From Haematobia irritans (lineage: Eukaryota; Arthropoda; Insecta; Diptera; Muscidae), in assembly GCF_050003625.1 (NCBI RefSeq), contig NC_134397.1:147001526-147065525 (forward strand): DNA of 64,000 nt. Direction: 5' to 3'. A program made the position numbers and the translations under genes. Shown one piece after another: positions 21,291 through 33,530 of the stretch (position 1 is its first letter; the number at the start of each line of letters is the position of its first letter). Under the pieces are notes generated by a model that saw only the letters and a list, made by a program, of their open reading frames with translations, was not told the origin of the DNA and made no database searches.

Positions 21291-23189
21291 TTATATCCTC
21301 CACCATAGGATGGGGGGTATATTAACTTTGTCATTCCGTTTGCAACACATCGAAATATTGCTCTAAGACCTCATAAAGTATATATATTCTGGGTCGTGGT
21401 GAAATTCTGAGTCTATCTAAGCATGTCCGTCCGTCCGTCTGTTGAAATCACGCTAACTTCCGAACGAAACAAGCTATCGACTTCAAACTTGGCACAAGTA
21501 GTTGTTATTGATGTAGGTCGGATGGTATTGCAAATGGTCGGTCCACTTTTACATATAGCCCCCATATAAACGGACCCCCAGATTTGGCTTGGGAAGCCTA
21601 TAAGAGTAGCATATTTCATCCGATTTGGCTGAAATTTGGGACATGGTGTAAGTATATAGTCACTAACAACCATGGAAAAACTGGTCCATACCGGTCCATA
21701 ATTATATATAGCCCCCATATAAACCGATCCCCAAATTTGACCTCCGGAGCCTCTATGAGGAGCAAAATTCATCCGATCCGGTTGAAATTTGGTACGTGGT
21801 GTTAGTATATGGTCTCTAACAACCATGCAAAAGTTGGTCCATATCAGTCCATAATTTTATATAGCCCCCATATAAACCGATCCCCAGATTTGAACTCCGA
21901 CGCCTCTTGAAGGAGCAAAATTTATCCGATCCGGTTGAAATTTGGTACGTGGTATTAGTATATGGTCTCTAACAACCATGTAAGAATTGGTCCATATCGG
22001 TCCATAATTATATATAGCCCCCATATAAACCGATCCCCAGATTTGTCCTCCGGAGCCTCTTGGAGGGTCAATATTCATCCGATCCATTTGAAATTTGGAA
22101 CGTGGTGTTAGTATGTGGTCTCTAACAAGCATGCAAGAATTGGTCCATATCGGTCCATAATTATATATAGTCCCCATATAAATCGATCCCCAGATTTGAC
22201 CTCCGGAACCTCTTGGAGGAACAAAATTCATCCAATTCGGTTGAAATCGGGTACGTGGTGTTATATGGTCTCTAACAACCATGCAAAAATTGGTCCATAT
22301 CGGTCCATAATTATTTATAGCCCCCATATAAACCGTTCCTCTCGGAGAAGCGAAATACATCCGATCCGGTTGAAATTTGCAACGTGGTGTTGGTATATGG
22401 CCGCTAATAACCATGCCAAAATTGGTCCATATAGGTTTATAGTTATATATAACCGAACTCCCATCACACAAAAATTGGTCATATCGGTTCATAATCATGG
22501 TAGCCACTCGAGCCAAAAATAAGCTACCCAAATTTTATTTTTATAGAAGTTTTGTCAACATTTTATTTTTATGGAAAATTTTGTCAAAATTTTATTCCTA
22601 TAGAAAATTTTGTCAAAATTTTATTTCTATAGAAAATTTTGGCAAAATTTTATTTCTATAGAAAATTTTGGCAAAATTTTATTTCTATAGAAAATTTTGT
22701 CAAAATGTTATTTCTAGAGAAAATTTTGTCAAAATTTTATTTCTATAGAAAATTTTGTCAAAATTTTATTTTTAGAAAAAATTTCGACAAAATTTTATTT
22801 CTATAGAAAATTTTGTTAAAATTTTATTTCTATAGAAAATTTTGTCGAAATTTTTCTTCTATGGAAAATGTTGTCAAAATTTTATTTTGTCAAAATTTTA
22901 TTTCTATAGAAACTTTTATCAAAATTTTATTTCTATAGAAAATTTTGTCAAACTTAATTATATACGTATTTAATCGGCCTTTTTTAGTTTAATAACATAC
23001 CACATATGGACTACCTTGCAATTTAGAAGACGGTGTTAGGAAGTTTCAAGATACCTTGCCATCGGCAAGTGATACCGCAACCCAAGTAATTCGATTGTGG
23101 ATGACAGTCTTCAGTAGAAGTTTCTAAGCAATCCATGGTGGAGGGTACATAAGCTTCGGCCTGACCGAATTTACAGCCGTATATAATTG
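21291..23189 (+). mobile_element. MM1 element, full length
   Basis: It starts TATCCTCCACCATAGG and carries the core ATATATATTCTGGGTCG and GTCCGTCCGTCCGTCTG (21425). About seven monomers follow, then an embedded 29-bp-array segment (22500-22950). It ends with ATGGTGGAGGGTACATAAG, the hairpin TTCGGCCTGACCGAA and CCGTATATAATTG. The 224-codon minus ORF (21857-22531) and others are products of the 153-bp period. Confidence 0.9.
22500..22950. repeat. 29-bp tandem array with hAT MITE left edge
   Basis: GTAGCCACTCGAGCCAAAAAT (22499) resembles the TIR of the MITE at 13719. About thirteen 29-bp units follow. The far TIR is not recognisable, so the MITE is truncated or fused to the MM1. Confidence 0.7.
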
Positions 23190-23426
23190 TTAGAAATAGA
23201 AAAAACCCCAAATGAAACATATTATGAAAAAAGTAAGGAATGTCAAAAGTCAAGCTAGGGCGATTATGTTATCGTTTTATAGAACTATCCTTCCAATGGG
23301 TTGTGTGCTTGTAAGCACCGCTGAAAAATAAAAGTTCAAGAGTTAAGGAATTCTTATTTTAAATATAAACAGCATAAGGCTGCCATTTTGTAATACGAGT
23401 ATGTCTGAAACCACAGTATGTCTGGG

Positions 23427-23725
23427 AGCCGCCAAGGTGAAATGGTGATCATGCCCGCTTTGCATACAAAGGGTCATGGGGCCAATCCCAGTTTCGACCA
23501 AACATTAAAAAAATATCAGTGGTGGATTATCCCCTATCAGTAATACTGGTGTCATTGCTGAATATTTAGCTTCTCTAAGTGGATTCCCTTGTTTTTAAGT
23601 CATAAGAGGCATCACTCAGTGATAAGAGAAAAGTTCACCACTATGGTATCACAACGAAATGAATAGTCTAAGTTAGCCTGATATATCAGGCTGCCACTTT
23701 ACATAACCTAACCCATGTTTTCTGA
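23427..23725 (+). mobile_element. tRNA-derived SINE, full length, diverged
   Basis: The head contains CAAGGTGAAATGGTGATC (drifted A box) and GGGGCCAATCCC (drifted B box). The body has GGTGGATTATCCCC. The tail has TATGGTATCACAACG, GAATAGTCTAAG and AGGCTGCCACTTTACATAACC, shared with the LOA-type LINE at 42873. Confidence 0.8.
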
Positions 23726-23852
23726 ATCAAGGAAAATAAAAATTTGAATTTTTGGTCAGAAATTGGAAATAAAAAGTCCTCTCCAATGGAAATCGAAGAG
23801 CAAATTTAAATACAAATAGTTGTGAAATAGGACGAAACGCAGAAACTAAAAA

Positions 23853-25302
23853 CAAGTACATACGACCGTAAGTTCGGCCTGGCCGAATTTTATGTACCCA
23901 CCACCATGGATTGCGTAGAAACTTCTACGAAAGACTGTCATCCACAATCGAATTATTTGGGTTGTGGTATCTTAAAACTTCTTATGTTAACATCGTTTTC
24001 TAAATTGTGAGTTAGTCCATACGTGGTATAGAGCCAGAATTGAAATATGGGGGTCGCTTATATGGGGGCTATATACAATTATGAACTTGATATGGACCAA
24101 TTTTTTGTGATTGGGGATCGATTTATCTGAGGGCTGTATATAACTATAGATCGATATGGACCTAACATAGTTAGGTATGGTTGTTAACGGTCATATACTA
24201 GCACAATGTACCAAATTTCAACTGACTCGGATGAAATTTGCTCCTCCAAGAGGCTCCAAAACCAAATATCGGGATCGGTTTATATGGGGCTATATATGAT
24301 TATGGACTGATATGGACACTTTTGGCATGGCTGTTAAATATCATATACTACCACCACGTACCAAATTTCAACCAGATCGGATGAATTTTGCTTCTCGAAA
24401 AGGCACCGTAGGTCAAATCTGGGGATCGGTTTATATGAGGCTGTATATAATTATGGACTGATATGAACCAATTCCTGCATGGTTGTTGGATAACATATAC
24501 TAACATCACGAACCAATTTCAACCGAATCGGATGCATTTTGCTCTTCCAAGGGGCTCCGGAGGTCAAATCTAGGGATCGGTTTATATGGGGGCTATATAT
24601 AATTATGAACCGATTCGACCAATTTTTGCATGCGTGTTTGAGGCCATATATTAACACCACGTACCAAATTTCAACTGAATCAGATGAATTTTGGTCTTCC
24701 AAGAGGCTCCGGAGGTCAAATCTGGTGATCGGTTTATATGGGGGCTATATATAATTATGGACCGATATGGACCATTTTTTGCATGGCCATTAGAGACCAT
24801 AACAAACGCCATGTACCAAATTTCAGCCGGATCGGATGAAATTTGCTGCTCTTAGAGGCTCCGCAAGCCAAATCGGGGGATCGGTTTATATGGGGGCTAT
24901 ATATAATTATGAACCGATGTGGACCAAGTTTTGCGTGGTTGTTAAAGACCATATACATATATAATTTGCTTCTTTTAGAAGATCTGCAAGCCAAATTTGG
25001 GGGTCCGTTTATATGGGGGCTATACGTAAAAGTGGACCGATATGGCCCATTTGCAATACCATCCGACCTACATCAATAACAACTACTTGTGCCAAGTTTC
25101 AAGTCGATAGCTTGCTTCGTTCGGAAGTTAGCGTGATTTCAACAGACGGACGGACGGACGGACGGACATGCTCAGATCGACTCAGAATTTCACCACTACT
25201 CGGAATATATATACTTTATGGAGGTCTTAGAGCGATATTTCGATGTGTTACAAACGGAATGACAAAGTTAATATACGCCCATCCTATGGTGGAGGGTATA
25301 AA
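23853..25302 (-). mobile_element. MM1 element, full length
   Basis: It begins CAAGTACATACGACCGTAAG and TTCGGCCTGGCCGAA, has CCCACCACCATGG, about six monomers, the (GGAC)n tract at 25145-25165 and core TATATATACTTTATGG. It ends CCTATGGTGGAGGGTATAAA. Confidence 0.9.
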
Positions 25303-25809
25303 AAAACGTTGGAGGATGCTGTTAATCAAATAATGCGAATCGGTTAGATTTTGGAAATCTAGAATTTTGCGGATGCGGCCGCTAAAAACATTAGAGTGAG
25401 AGACCACCAACACTGCAAATGTGTAATAGCAATATGAACATCGGGTGTATTCCTTATTTTGACCCAAGATTGGTATATATGTCAGCATTAATGTGCATAT
25501 ATAATAAATCAACCAAATCGGAGAATTGAACGACAAGAGCCGGTAGGTTCTCCATTTGTTTGGACATTATTGACTTTCCCAAGCATTAGCGAACCTCCAT
25601 AAAAGACTTGTAAAATTGATGGGCATTCGATAAGATCATAAACTGTTAGAAGTGTGTAATCCAACACAGACCTTTAAATACAGAAAGAGTCTCGTATCAG
25701 GCGAGTAAATGCTTGTAAATTTCTAAGTAGGCATTAGGCCTGGCTGAAATATACATTCCACGTTTTAAATACGAACATGCTTAAATATGAATAGGAGCTG
25801 CTGATATTC
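25303..25809. other. No feature recognised
   Basis: Unique-looking sequence with only short ORFs. The region 25420-25530 may be old MM-like debris. Confidence 0.3.
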
Positions 25810-26110
25810 TACTATATAAAAATAAGTCAGGTTTTCCTTCCTGATGCTTTAGCTCCAGAACGCACGAATCGATTTCCACGGTTTTGCATTCCTTGGAAAG
25901 GTCTCGGGCTCCGTAGGTTTATAGCAAAGAAAAATCAAGAAAAGTTTCAACGGGAACGAGGAAAATTTTTTTTATAAACAGCGCCATCTTTGATGCAACT
26001 CCAGAACGCTCGAACCGATTTCCACGGTTTTACATTCGTTGGAAAGATCTCGGTCTCTGTGAGGTTTATAGCAAAGAAAAGTATCAACGGAAAAGCGATC
26101 ATTACAAAAA
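25810..26110 (+). repeat. Helitron-like imperfect duplication
   Basis: CTACTATATAAAAATAAGTC (25809) and TCAGGTTTTCCTTCCTGA (25828) resemble the conserved 5' region of insect Helitron-type elements. The roughly 100-bp unit with GATTTCCACGGTTTTRCATTC occurs at 25848-25953 and again at 25981-26088. No Rep/helicase coding sequence is visible. Confidence 0.45.
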
Positions 26111-26376
26111 TTTATAATTTGAATTCATCGCAGTTGCCTTTGTTATAAAATAATTTTATTTTTTCACACAAAAAATGTTTGGAGAACGTAGAAGGTAATC
26201 ATGTGGTGCAAATAGGGTACCTCATTTTTTGATATCTGGTGGGCCTCTGGCCCGACAAAATTGGGCCAAAGTTCTCCGATTTGGGTGAAATTTCCAAGGA
26301 AGGTTAGAGGTGATGTCTAAAAAAACCGCTATTTTATTTTTCGATATTTGGTCGCGGAGGTGAACCATTCCTTTAT
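26111..26376. other. Unassigned repeat-like stretch
   Basis: Contains GGGCCTCTGGCCCGACAAAA with paired GGGCCAAAG, possibly the continuation of the Helitron-like element. There is no coding sequence. Confidence 0.3.
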
Positions 26377-26465
26377 GTAGACAAGATGCAAAAAGACAAC
26401 AATTTTAAAGACAATTTCATTAAATTTAAAGAATTTTTCTGAATTATTAACGTCAAGTTGACCTT
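26377..26465 (+). repeat. Fragment of the CACTGAAAAAAA TA-MITE
   Basis: Matches 34245-34333 of the intact copy (AAGATGCAAAAAGACAACAA, GTCAAGTTGACCTTA). It is cut by the LINE 3' tail at 26466. Confidence 0.75.
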
Positions 26466-27441
26466 AGGTTAGGTTAGGTTATGGAGGATGACACGAATCC
26501 GAACTAGCGGATTTGTGTCCACTTAGACCATAGTTGGTCCATTGCGGTTCCTCAAACTTCTTTCCATCTTCCTCTTCATGTCTGTCTCGCTCCGGTCGGA
26601 ATGAGTCCATTCTATGATAATGTGTCCTTCGGATGCGCCTATGTCCTCCACCCCGATGCCTTGATGAAGGCGAGAATACTCCTCAGACTGCATTCTCGCA
26701 AGTCGGTCATAGTCTGAACCTGCGCCTTCCTTAGCCAGTACATCTGCCTTTTCATTCCCAGTTATGCCATAATGTCCAGGTACCCAGCACAGAGTTAAAT
26801 TAAAGGACTCTCTGCTGGGTAAAGGACTCCTTAAGTTCCAACTCCATGCAGTAAATTCCGCGTATCCTATTTTTGTCCCAGTCCTCTATGGTCGGGATAA
26901 TTGAATCCAGGTTATTCTCATACATATGCCGTGTCGCCATATAGTCAGCTTTCATATGTCGTCCGGCATAGACTATCAGTTCAGTGTGTCTGCAGCCCGT
27001 ACTCTCCTATGAGTCCAGGCCCCTCAGTCTGATCAGTATGACCTCCACGGTCCTCCTAATATGCAGGTCCAGGGGACATATCCCCATCATTACCGCCAGT
27101 GCTGCGGTGGCCGTTGTCCTCATCGCCCCGGTCATGTAGATGAGGGCCGTTCTATTTATTCTGCCCAATCTCAGTAAATGATTGTGGTGGTTTGTGATGG
27201 GCCACCATACATGACATCCATACACAGCTACTGGCCTTATCACATCTGTATAAAGCCAGTTGAAAAGGGACGGTTTCATTCCCCACCGCTCCCCAACAAG
27301 CTTCTGACATGCGTATAATGCCGCATAGATATTCTTCATACGTTCCGCTAAATTCTCGAGCCAATTCAGTTTGGAGTCCAGGGCAATCCCCAGGTAACGT
27401 GCCGATTTCGAGAGTGTTAAAATTTTCCCTCCTGATGGGTT
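26466..27441 (-). mobile_element. LOA-type LINE, 5'-truncated 3' part
   Basis: On the minus strand the frame 27444-27007 contains SARYLGIALDSKLNWLENL, CQKLVGERWG and IRPVAVYGCHVWW, the conserved region after the RT catalytic core. Further 3' is an RNase H-like segment (GNEKADVLAKEG near 26755). The 3' UTR ends in (AACCT)n at 26466-26480. This architecture fits the LOA/R1-I group of LINEs. The frame breaks after GLDS. The same 3' UTR type occurs as the 95-bp insert at 43711. Confidence 0.8.
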
Positions 27442-27621
27442 CACTGTTTTTTGGGGTGTTGTACTCCTTGTACAAAATTTGAAGCAAATAAAAGTAAATC
27501 TCTGCCTTCTGGACCATATAAGTTCATATTGTGCGAGACATAAATATATGCCCTGAGAAAGTATTGTCGTGAGGCAAAGATTTCATATCCTTTAAATACA
27601 ATGCGAATTTTGCTTAGCATA

Positions 27622-27883
27622 CACAGAAAAAAATTCACGAAATATTTTCCAATTAAAGTCTTAATTGAGTCTTAAAAAATACTAATTTCAAAATTTTATT
27701 GATTCAATTCATTTTTTTATTGAAACAAAAATCAATTACAAAAATTAATAGTATTAATTAATTCTTTAATTGGATCAATTAATTTTTTAATTGATACTAT
27801 AATTTCTGTGATTAAAGATATTTCAATTAAAAATTGATTGGATCAATTAATTTCGTGATTGAAGACAAAAAAAAAAAAGTGTG
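27622..27883 (+). mobile_element. CACAGAAAAAAA-family MITE, intact
   Basis: TA at 27620-27621 and 27884-27885. The left end is CACAGAAAAAAATTCACGAA and the right end GACAAAAAAAAAAAAGTGTG. The body is made of paired AATTGATCC/GGATCAATT motifs. It is 262 bp and noncoding. Confidence 0.85.
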
Positions 27884-28096
27884 TAGAAGGCTTATTTCTC
27901 TCATATCATCCAAAAGTCGATAAACTTTTCAATGAAGTCGTTGTGTCCTTATAGTTAAGTAATTCGTCTTGAAAATGGGTATGTTAACATGAAAGTAAAT
28001 TTTGTTTGACTAATGTCAACTTGGCTTTAATAATTTTGACAAATTCTTCAAAACTAATCGTTTTGTATCTTCACTACAAAGCAAAAAAGCGTTTAA

Positions 28097-28797
28097 CAAG
28101 TATATACGGCCGTAAGTTCGGCCAGGCCGAATCTTATGTACCCTCCACTATGTATTGCATAGAAACTTGTACTAAAGAGCGTCATCCACAATCGAATTAA
28201 TTGGGTTGCGGTAACACTTGCTGATGACAAGGTATCTTAAAACTTCTTAACACAGGCTTCTCAACTGTAAGTCAGTCCATACGGGGTATATTGAAAAAAA
28301 AGGCCGATTAAATACGTATATAATTAAGTTTGACAAAATTTTTACAGAAATAAAATTTTGACAAAATTTTCTATAGAAGTAAAATTTTGACAACATTTTG
28401 AATAGTAATAAAATTTTGACAAAATTTTCTATAGAAATAAAATTTTGACAAAATTTTCTATAGTAATAAAATTTTGGTAGATTATTTTTGGGGATCGGCT
28501 ATATATAACTATAGACCGATACGGACCAATTTTGGCATTGTTGAGCGTCGGTTTATATGGGGGCTATACGTAAAAGTGGTCCGATATGGCCCATTTGCAA
28601 TACCATCCGACCTACATCAATAACAACAACTTGTGCCAAGTTTCAAGTCGATAGCTTGTTCATGCTTAGATCGACTCAGAATTTTAGAAACGAGTCAGAA
28701 TATATATACTTTATGGGGTCTTAGAGCAATATTTCGATGTGTTACAAACGGAATGACAAAGTTAATATACCCCCACATCTTATGGTGGAGGGTATAA
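28097..28797 (-). mobile_element. MM1 element, internally deleted
   Basis: Both ends are intact (CAAGTATATACGGCC and TTCGGCCAGGCCGAA; TTATGGTGGAGGGTATAAA). The interior is reduced to five 29-bp units and less than one monomer. The (GTCC)n tract is lost. Confidence 0.85.
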
Positions 28798-28985
28798 AAA
28801 TAGGAGATGTTTCAACACTTTACTTTAAAGTCGTTCTGTACTTGAAATATAGCATAAATTCTACTTGAAGTCGAGTCTGAATTTGGAAATTTGAGTTGTC
28901 GTTAACATATTTTAATGGACTTTGATGAATACAAAGAAAAAATGAAATAAGTTTCCTACAATCAAGTACGTAAAACTCAAATTTA

Positions 28986-29190
28986 CTCCTCCAAGAGGAA
29001 ATCCGGAAATCAAATCTGGGTATCGGTTCATATGGGAGCAATATATATTTAATACTGGCTTTTAGAGATAATCTACTGACATCACGAACGCAATTTCAAC
29101 CGTATCGAATGAAATTCGCCCCTTCCAAAAGCTGCAGAAGACAAATTTACTTCAAAGACATACCTCATTAGCAGTGAGACGCAAGAACCC
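28986..29190 (-). repeat. MM1 monomer scrap
   Basis: CTCCTCCAAGAGGAAATCCGG through TATCGGTTCATATGGG and ATCACGAACGCAATTTCAACC is one and a half diverged MM1 monomers. The 3' portion begins the direct repeat described at 29078. Confidence 0.6.
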
Positions 29191-29526
29191 ACGATTATGT
29201 ATGTTCCACAAGGCAACTTCTACGACATAGTTATTCACATTACACTTCGAAAATCCACTTTAACTAGATTTCAACTGTCATTTTCCATATAAAACCCTCT
29301 ATTATACATAAAATATTGTAAAGAAAATTTCCCGGGAATTCCCGCACTTCATTCCCGGGAAAGCGGGAGCGAAAAAATAGCAATTTCCCGGGAATTCCCG
29401 GGATCCCGTTCCCGGTAAAAAAACATCACGAACGCAATTTCAACCGTATCGAATCAAATTCGCCCCTTCAAAAAGCTGCAGAAGACAAATTTACTTCAAA
29501 GACATACATTAACAGTGAGACGCAAG
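29078..29526 (+). repeat. ~105-bp direct repeats flanking a GGGAATTCCCG-rich insert
   Basis: ACATCACGAACGCAATTTCA through CAGTGAGACGCAAG occurs at about 29078-29186 and again at 29426-29526. Between them is about 240 bp whose right half is full of CCCGGGAATTCCCG motifs. The arrangement looks like a template-switch or repair duplication around a hAT-like end. Confidence 0.6.
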
Positions 29527-29736
29527 TTTCAAAAATGAGTATTGCAAATCATGAACTTGCTTTTAACAAAATTTTCATTATTTGTCCTTAATATTATGGA
29601 AACATAGTGTCCTAAAATTAATGTTGCATAAACTTTCATAGTAGGCCAATATTGTATTTGGTGCGCTATAAAAAAAAATATCCCAGTCAGATTGGAATCG
29701 AAAAAATTTCCCCCAGATGCCTTTCTACACTTATGG

Positions 29737-29960
29737 CAGAGCCACTGTGGTGCAATGGTTAGCATGAGCGGTGGATTATCCCCTCTCAGTAATGCTGGTG
29801 ACATTTCTGAGTGTACTAAAGCTTCCCTAAGTAGATTCACCGAAACGCCCTTCGGAGTTAAAAACGAGGTTCCTAATAATTGAGCTTAACATATAATGGG
29901 GCAGCACTCATTGATAAAAGGGATGTTCACCATATGTGATTAGTCTAACCTAACATAAGC
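29737..29960 (+). mobile_element. tRNA-derived SINE with head deletion
   Basis: GCCACTGTGGTGCAATGGTT and AGCATG join directly to AGCGGTGGATTATCCCC, so the B box and linker are missing. The deletion ends share AGC. The body and tail are otherwise recognisable to GATTAGTCTAACCTAAC. Confidence 0.75.
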
Positions 29961-30932
29961 CTCCAAGAATATCGAATTTATATTGGGGCTACATCAGATT
30001 ATGCTTCTAAATGGACCATTACATTTTATCGATTTCCGACTATACAAAGTATATATATTCTTGTTCAGGGAGAAATTCAAAGACGATATAACCATGTCCG
30101 TCTGTCTGTCTATTGTAATCACGCTGTAGCTTTCAATAATAGCGCTATCGTCCTGTAATTTCGCACCGATTCGTTTTTTGTTTGCAGACAGGTCAAGTTG
30201 GAAGATGGGCTATATCGGTTCATGTTTTGGTATAGCCCCCATATAAACCGATCCCCCGATTTGGGGTCTTGGGCTTATAGAAACCTATTTTCAATCCGAT
30301 TTTCCTGAAATTGGAAATCTATAGGTATTTAAGGAAATGGGGTGTACGTGTCCATGTTTTGGTATAGACCGCACATAAACCTACCCCCGATTTGGGGTCT
30401 TGGACTTCTAGAAACCTTACTTTCTATACGATTTGCCTGAAATTGGAAATCTAGAGGTATTTTAGAACAGGGATCCGGAGCGGAGCGGAGCGGAGCAAGC
30501 CCTTTTTTTGCCGGAGCGGGAGCGGAGCGGGAGCGGCATTTCTAAAATCCGGAGCGGAGCGGGAGCGGAGCGTTTTCCAAATGAAAAACCGCTCCGCTCC
30601 GAATAAAATATTACTTGAATGAAATGTGTAACTTTGAAATTACACTGTGTAGGTAATTTCAAATTTAGCTAGTACTTAGCGTAGTGTGAGTAAACGTTTA
30701 AAATGTACGATATGTATTTTTGTACGTACGTACATTGGGGAAAACACAACGTGTTTTTTTAGTAATTGTTTTCAAAAACGGCAAATGTCAAAATATATCT
30801 CTAGTATGTGTTGTAAAAGTAACAACAGTATTTCGATCAATTTCATCTCGTATTACTACAAAGATGTTTGTAATGAACGTCAAATAAATGCAATTAAACG
30901 ATCTTATTTATATTTAATTTTTTAGTTTTCTA

Positions 30933-32106
30933 CACTGAAAAAAATATTGTCGTGAAGTCAAAGATTCAATGTCCTTAGAATAAGAATGCAAATTTTGCTT
31001 AACATGGAAGACGCATTTCTCTAAAATAAAGTTTTTTTTTCTTGTCCAAAAAGCAATAAAATTTTGAATGAAGTTGTAATGTCCTTATAATTAAGCGATT
31101 TTACTTAAAAATGTGTATCATAACATGAAAGATAAAATTTTTGAGGTAAGGTCAACGTGACTTTAATAATTAAGAAAAATTCTTTAAAATTAATAAAATT
31201 GTCTTTAAATTTGTTTCCTTTTTGCATCTTGCCTACAAAGCAAAAAATCGTTAAAAAATAAGACATGTTTTTCAACACTTTATTTTAAAGACGCTTTTTA
31301 CTTGAAACATAGCATAATTTCTACTGGAAGTCGAGTCTTAATATGGAAAAAAATAACTCGTTAACTCGTTTTTAAAGGATTTTGATAACAACTGACGAAA
31401 AAAATCTAAAAAATGAAAAATTAACATTTGCTTCCTACACCCAAAAAAAAAGTGAACTCACTATTTCCCTAAAGCCAAATTAACATTATTTTAGTTCATG
31501 AACTTATTATATTTGGTGAAAATTTCATTTACTCTAATAATTTTTTGCGTACTTTAGTTAAATGAACTAAAAGAGGGGAAAAAATTATACACAAGTTAAG
31601 GAAAGAGATTTACTAAATTCGTATTTGTCATAAAATAGTTCATTATTTCCTCAAATTTGTAAATTTTACTACAAAAGCGTCCATTGTGAACTTCGTATAT
31701 CACTAAAGACATTCTTGCAATTTTGAACTCCAATTTTTTCCTTCAAACTACAAAATGTTCTTTAAAAAGTGAAAAAAATTATTTATGCCTAATAAATTTT
31801 CTTGAATTTGTCGAAAAATATTTACTTACTTTTGTGATATCGGCGCGATGCCAGCGCTTGTAATACTGTTTAGTTAAAAATTTCTAAAAATATCCAAAAT
31901 TTTCTAAAATGAATCAAAAGTTTTCTTCCTGGTGGGTTCACTGTTTTTTCAGTGTAGAAGCAATTACATAACCCCCAAATTTAAAAGAGAATTACGTCTT
32001 TAAAGTATCCTTACTTGTATTCTCCGCTTCTTTGGCTCGGAATTAATACCCAAACTGTTAAAGTAAAGACAAAATCTTTGGAACCGGGCATGCTTTTTTT
32101 TCAGTG
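30933..32106 (-). mobile_element. CACTGAAAAAAA TA-MITE with a nested MITE
   Basis: TA at 30931-30932 and 32107-32108. The ends are CACTGAAAAAAATATTGTCG and GCATGCTTTTTTTTCAGTG. It is the reverse complement of 33890-34545 except for the insert 31438-31954. Confidence 0.85.
31438..31954. mobile_element. Second TA-MITE family nested in the first
   Basis: TA at 31436-31437 and 31955-31956. The ends are CACCCAAAAAAAAAGTGAAC and, reversed, CACTGAAAAAACAGTGAAC. The uninterrupted sister at 34038-34052 reads GCTTCTAGGAAGC, whose central TA is the duplicated target. A related copy is at 7232. Confidence 0.85.
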
Positions 32107-32593
32107 TAAGGACATTCATATTTGCTTTACTATTGTACTATATCCTAGCATTCTCTTATTTCTGATATTAGTTCTCGAAAATTTAATTAAAATTATGGAT
32201 AGTTTCAATTTTGGTTGAAAAATGTGCGCATATACATTTATTATACAATAAAGGGGAAAAAGCGAAATTAGGTAACACTAGATCTGAGTAAGAATATTCG
32301 TAGGTATACCATGGGCTGATTTCGATGGAGGTTGTTGCAAACATAAACATACACACACATTACAAATATAACAAAACCTCTTCTCTACGTCTGTTGCAAA
32401 ACAAAAAACAAAACTTTCGGAGAGTAGTTACTTCTACTCTGTGTATAGACTTTCGATTCCAATCAGCGTTGCCGTTTTGGTCCAAAAGATTTCTAATTTT
32501 TAAATTTGGTCCGATGGTCAGACCAAACAGAATTTGGTCCATTTTGGTCCATTTTCATAAATTTGGTTTCTATCACATATTAAATAGTAGATG

Positions 32594-32886
32594 GTGCACC
32601 GCAAAGAATATTGTCGGGAGGCCAAATATTTCACATGCCTAAAATACGAATACGAATTTTGCTTAGAATAGAAGACGTATTTCTCTGAAAAAAAATTTTT
32701 CCTTGTCTAAAAGTCTCTAAACTTTTCAATGAAGTCTGTTTGTCCTTATAGCTAAGTGATTCGACATAAAAATGTGTATCCTAACATGAATGCAAATTTC
32801 GTTTTAATGAAGTCAAAATGGATTTAATATTTCTGAAAAAATCTTCAAAATTAATAAAATATTTCAACACATTGTTTTAAAGTCAT
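32594..32886 (-). mobile_element. Decayed CACTGAAAAAAA TA-MITE, cut by MM2-like element
   Basis: AGAATATTGTCGGGAGGCC through CAACACATTGTTTTAAAGTC is the reverse complement of the family. The remainder is displaced by the element starting TATACCCTAAACC at 32887. Confidence 0.7.
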
Positions 32887-33530
32887 TATACCCTAAACCA
32901 CATAGTGGTTAGGGTATAATAAGTTTGATCTGCCAAAAAATGTGCCTACAAGAAATATTGATTTTAGACCCCATAAAATATATACCGACTCAGAATCACC
33001 TCCTGAGTCGATCTAGCGCTTGGTGTCCGTCCGTCCATCCGTCCGTCTGTCCATGTATTTGTTGTTCACAGGATTTCGGTCGCAATTATTAACCGATTTT
33101 GATGAAATTTGGTACAGGGAGTTTTTTTGGGCACAAGGACGAACGTTATTGAATTTGGAAGAAATCGGATCAAATTTAGATATAGCTCCCATATATATGT
33201 ATTGCCCGATTTCGACAAATGGGGTCACGTTGCACTAGTTTTACTAACCGATCGTCGTCAAATTTAGCACAAAATAATCTTCTGTATCGCCCTTTAAGTC
33301 TGAAAATTTCATCGAAATCGGTTCAGATTTAGATATAGGTCCCATATATATGTATCGCCCGATTTTGTCAAATTAGGTCATAAAACCCTTATTTATCCAC
33401 TGATCTTACTCAAAGTTGGCGAAATGTAATCTTCTATAGCACTAACTATATGTGCAAAAAATCATCGAAATCGGTTCAAATTTAGCTATAGCTCCCATAT
33501 ATGTACCGATTTTTCTAAATAAAATAAAAC
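32887..33530 (+). mobile_element. MM2-like element
   Basis: The 5' hairpin is TATACCCTAAACCACATAGTGGTTAGGGTATA in two halves (32887-32918). The core has CCTGAGTCGATCTAGCGCTT, then a GTCCGTCC tract (33025-33050). About three monomers with GATATAGCTCCCATATATAT and ATCGGTTCAGATTTAG follow. The 3' hairpin is missing. Confidence 0.75.

Larger units (their letters stand above)
27545..28985 (-). mobile_element. CACTGAAAAAAA TA-MITE copy with two nested insertions
   Basis: Pieces 27545-27619, 27886-28096 and 28798-28985 line up in order with the reverse complement of 33890-34545 (AAAGTATTGTCGTGAGGCAA, CTTTTCAATGAAGTCGT, CTACTTGAAGTCGAGTC). Insert 1 is the MITE 27622-27883. Insert 2 is MM1 28097-28797. 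Confidence 0.75.

Noticed and set aside
21857..22531. 224-codon minus-strand ORF
   Set aside because: Same MM1 monomer artefact as above.
27152..27517. 121-codon minus ORF overlapping the LOA fragment
   Set aside because: Out-of-frame shadow of the real LINE reading frame at 27007-27444.
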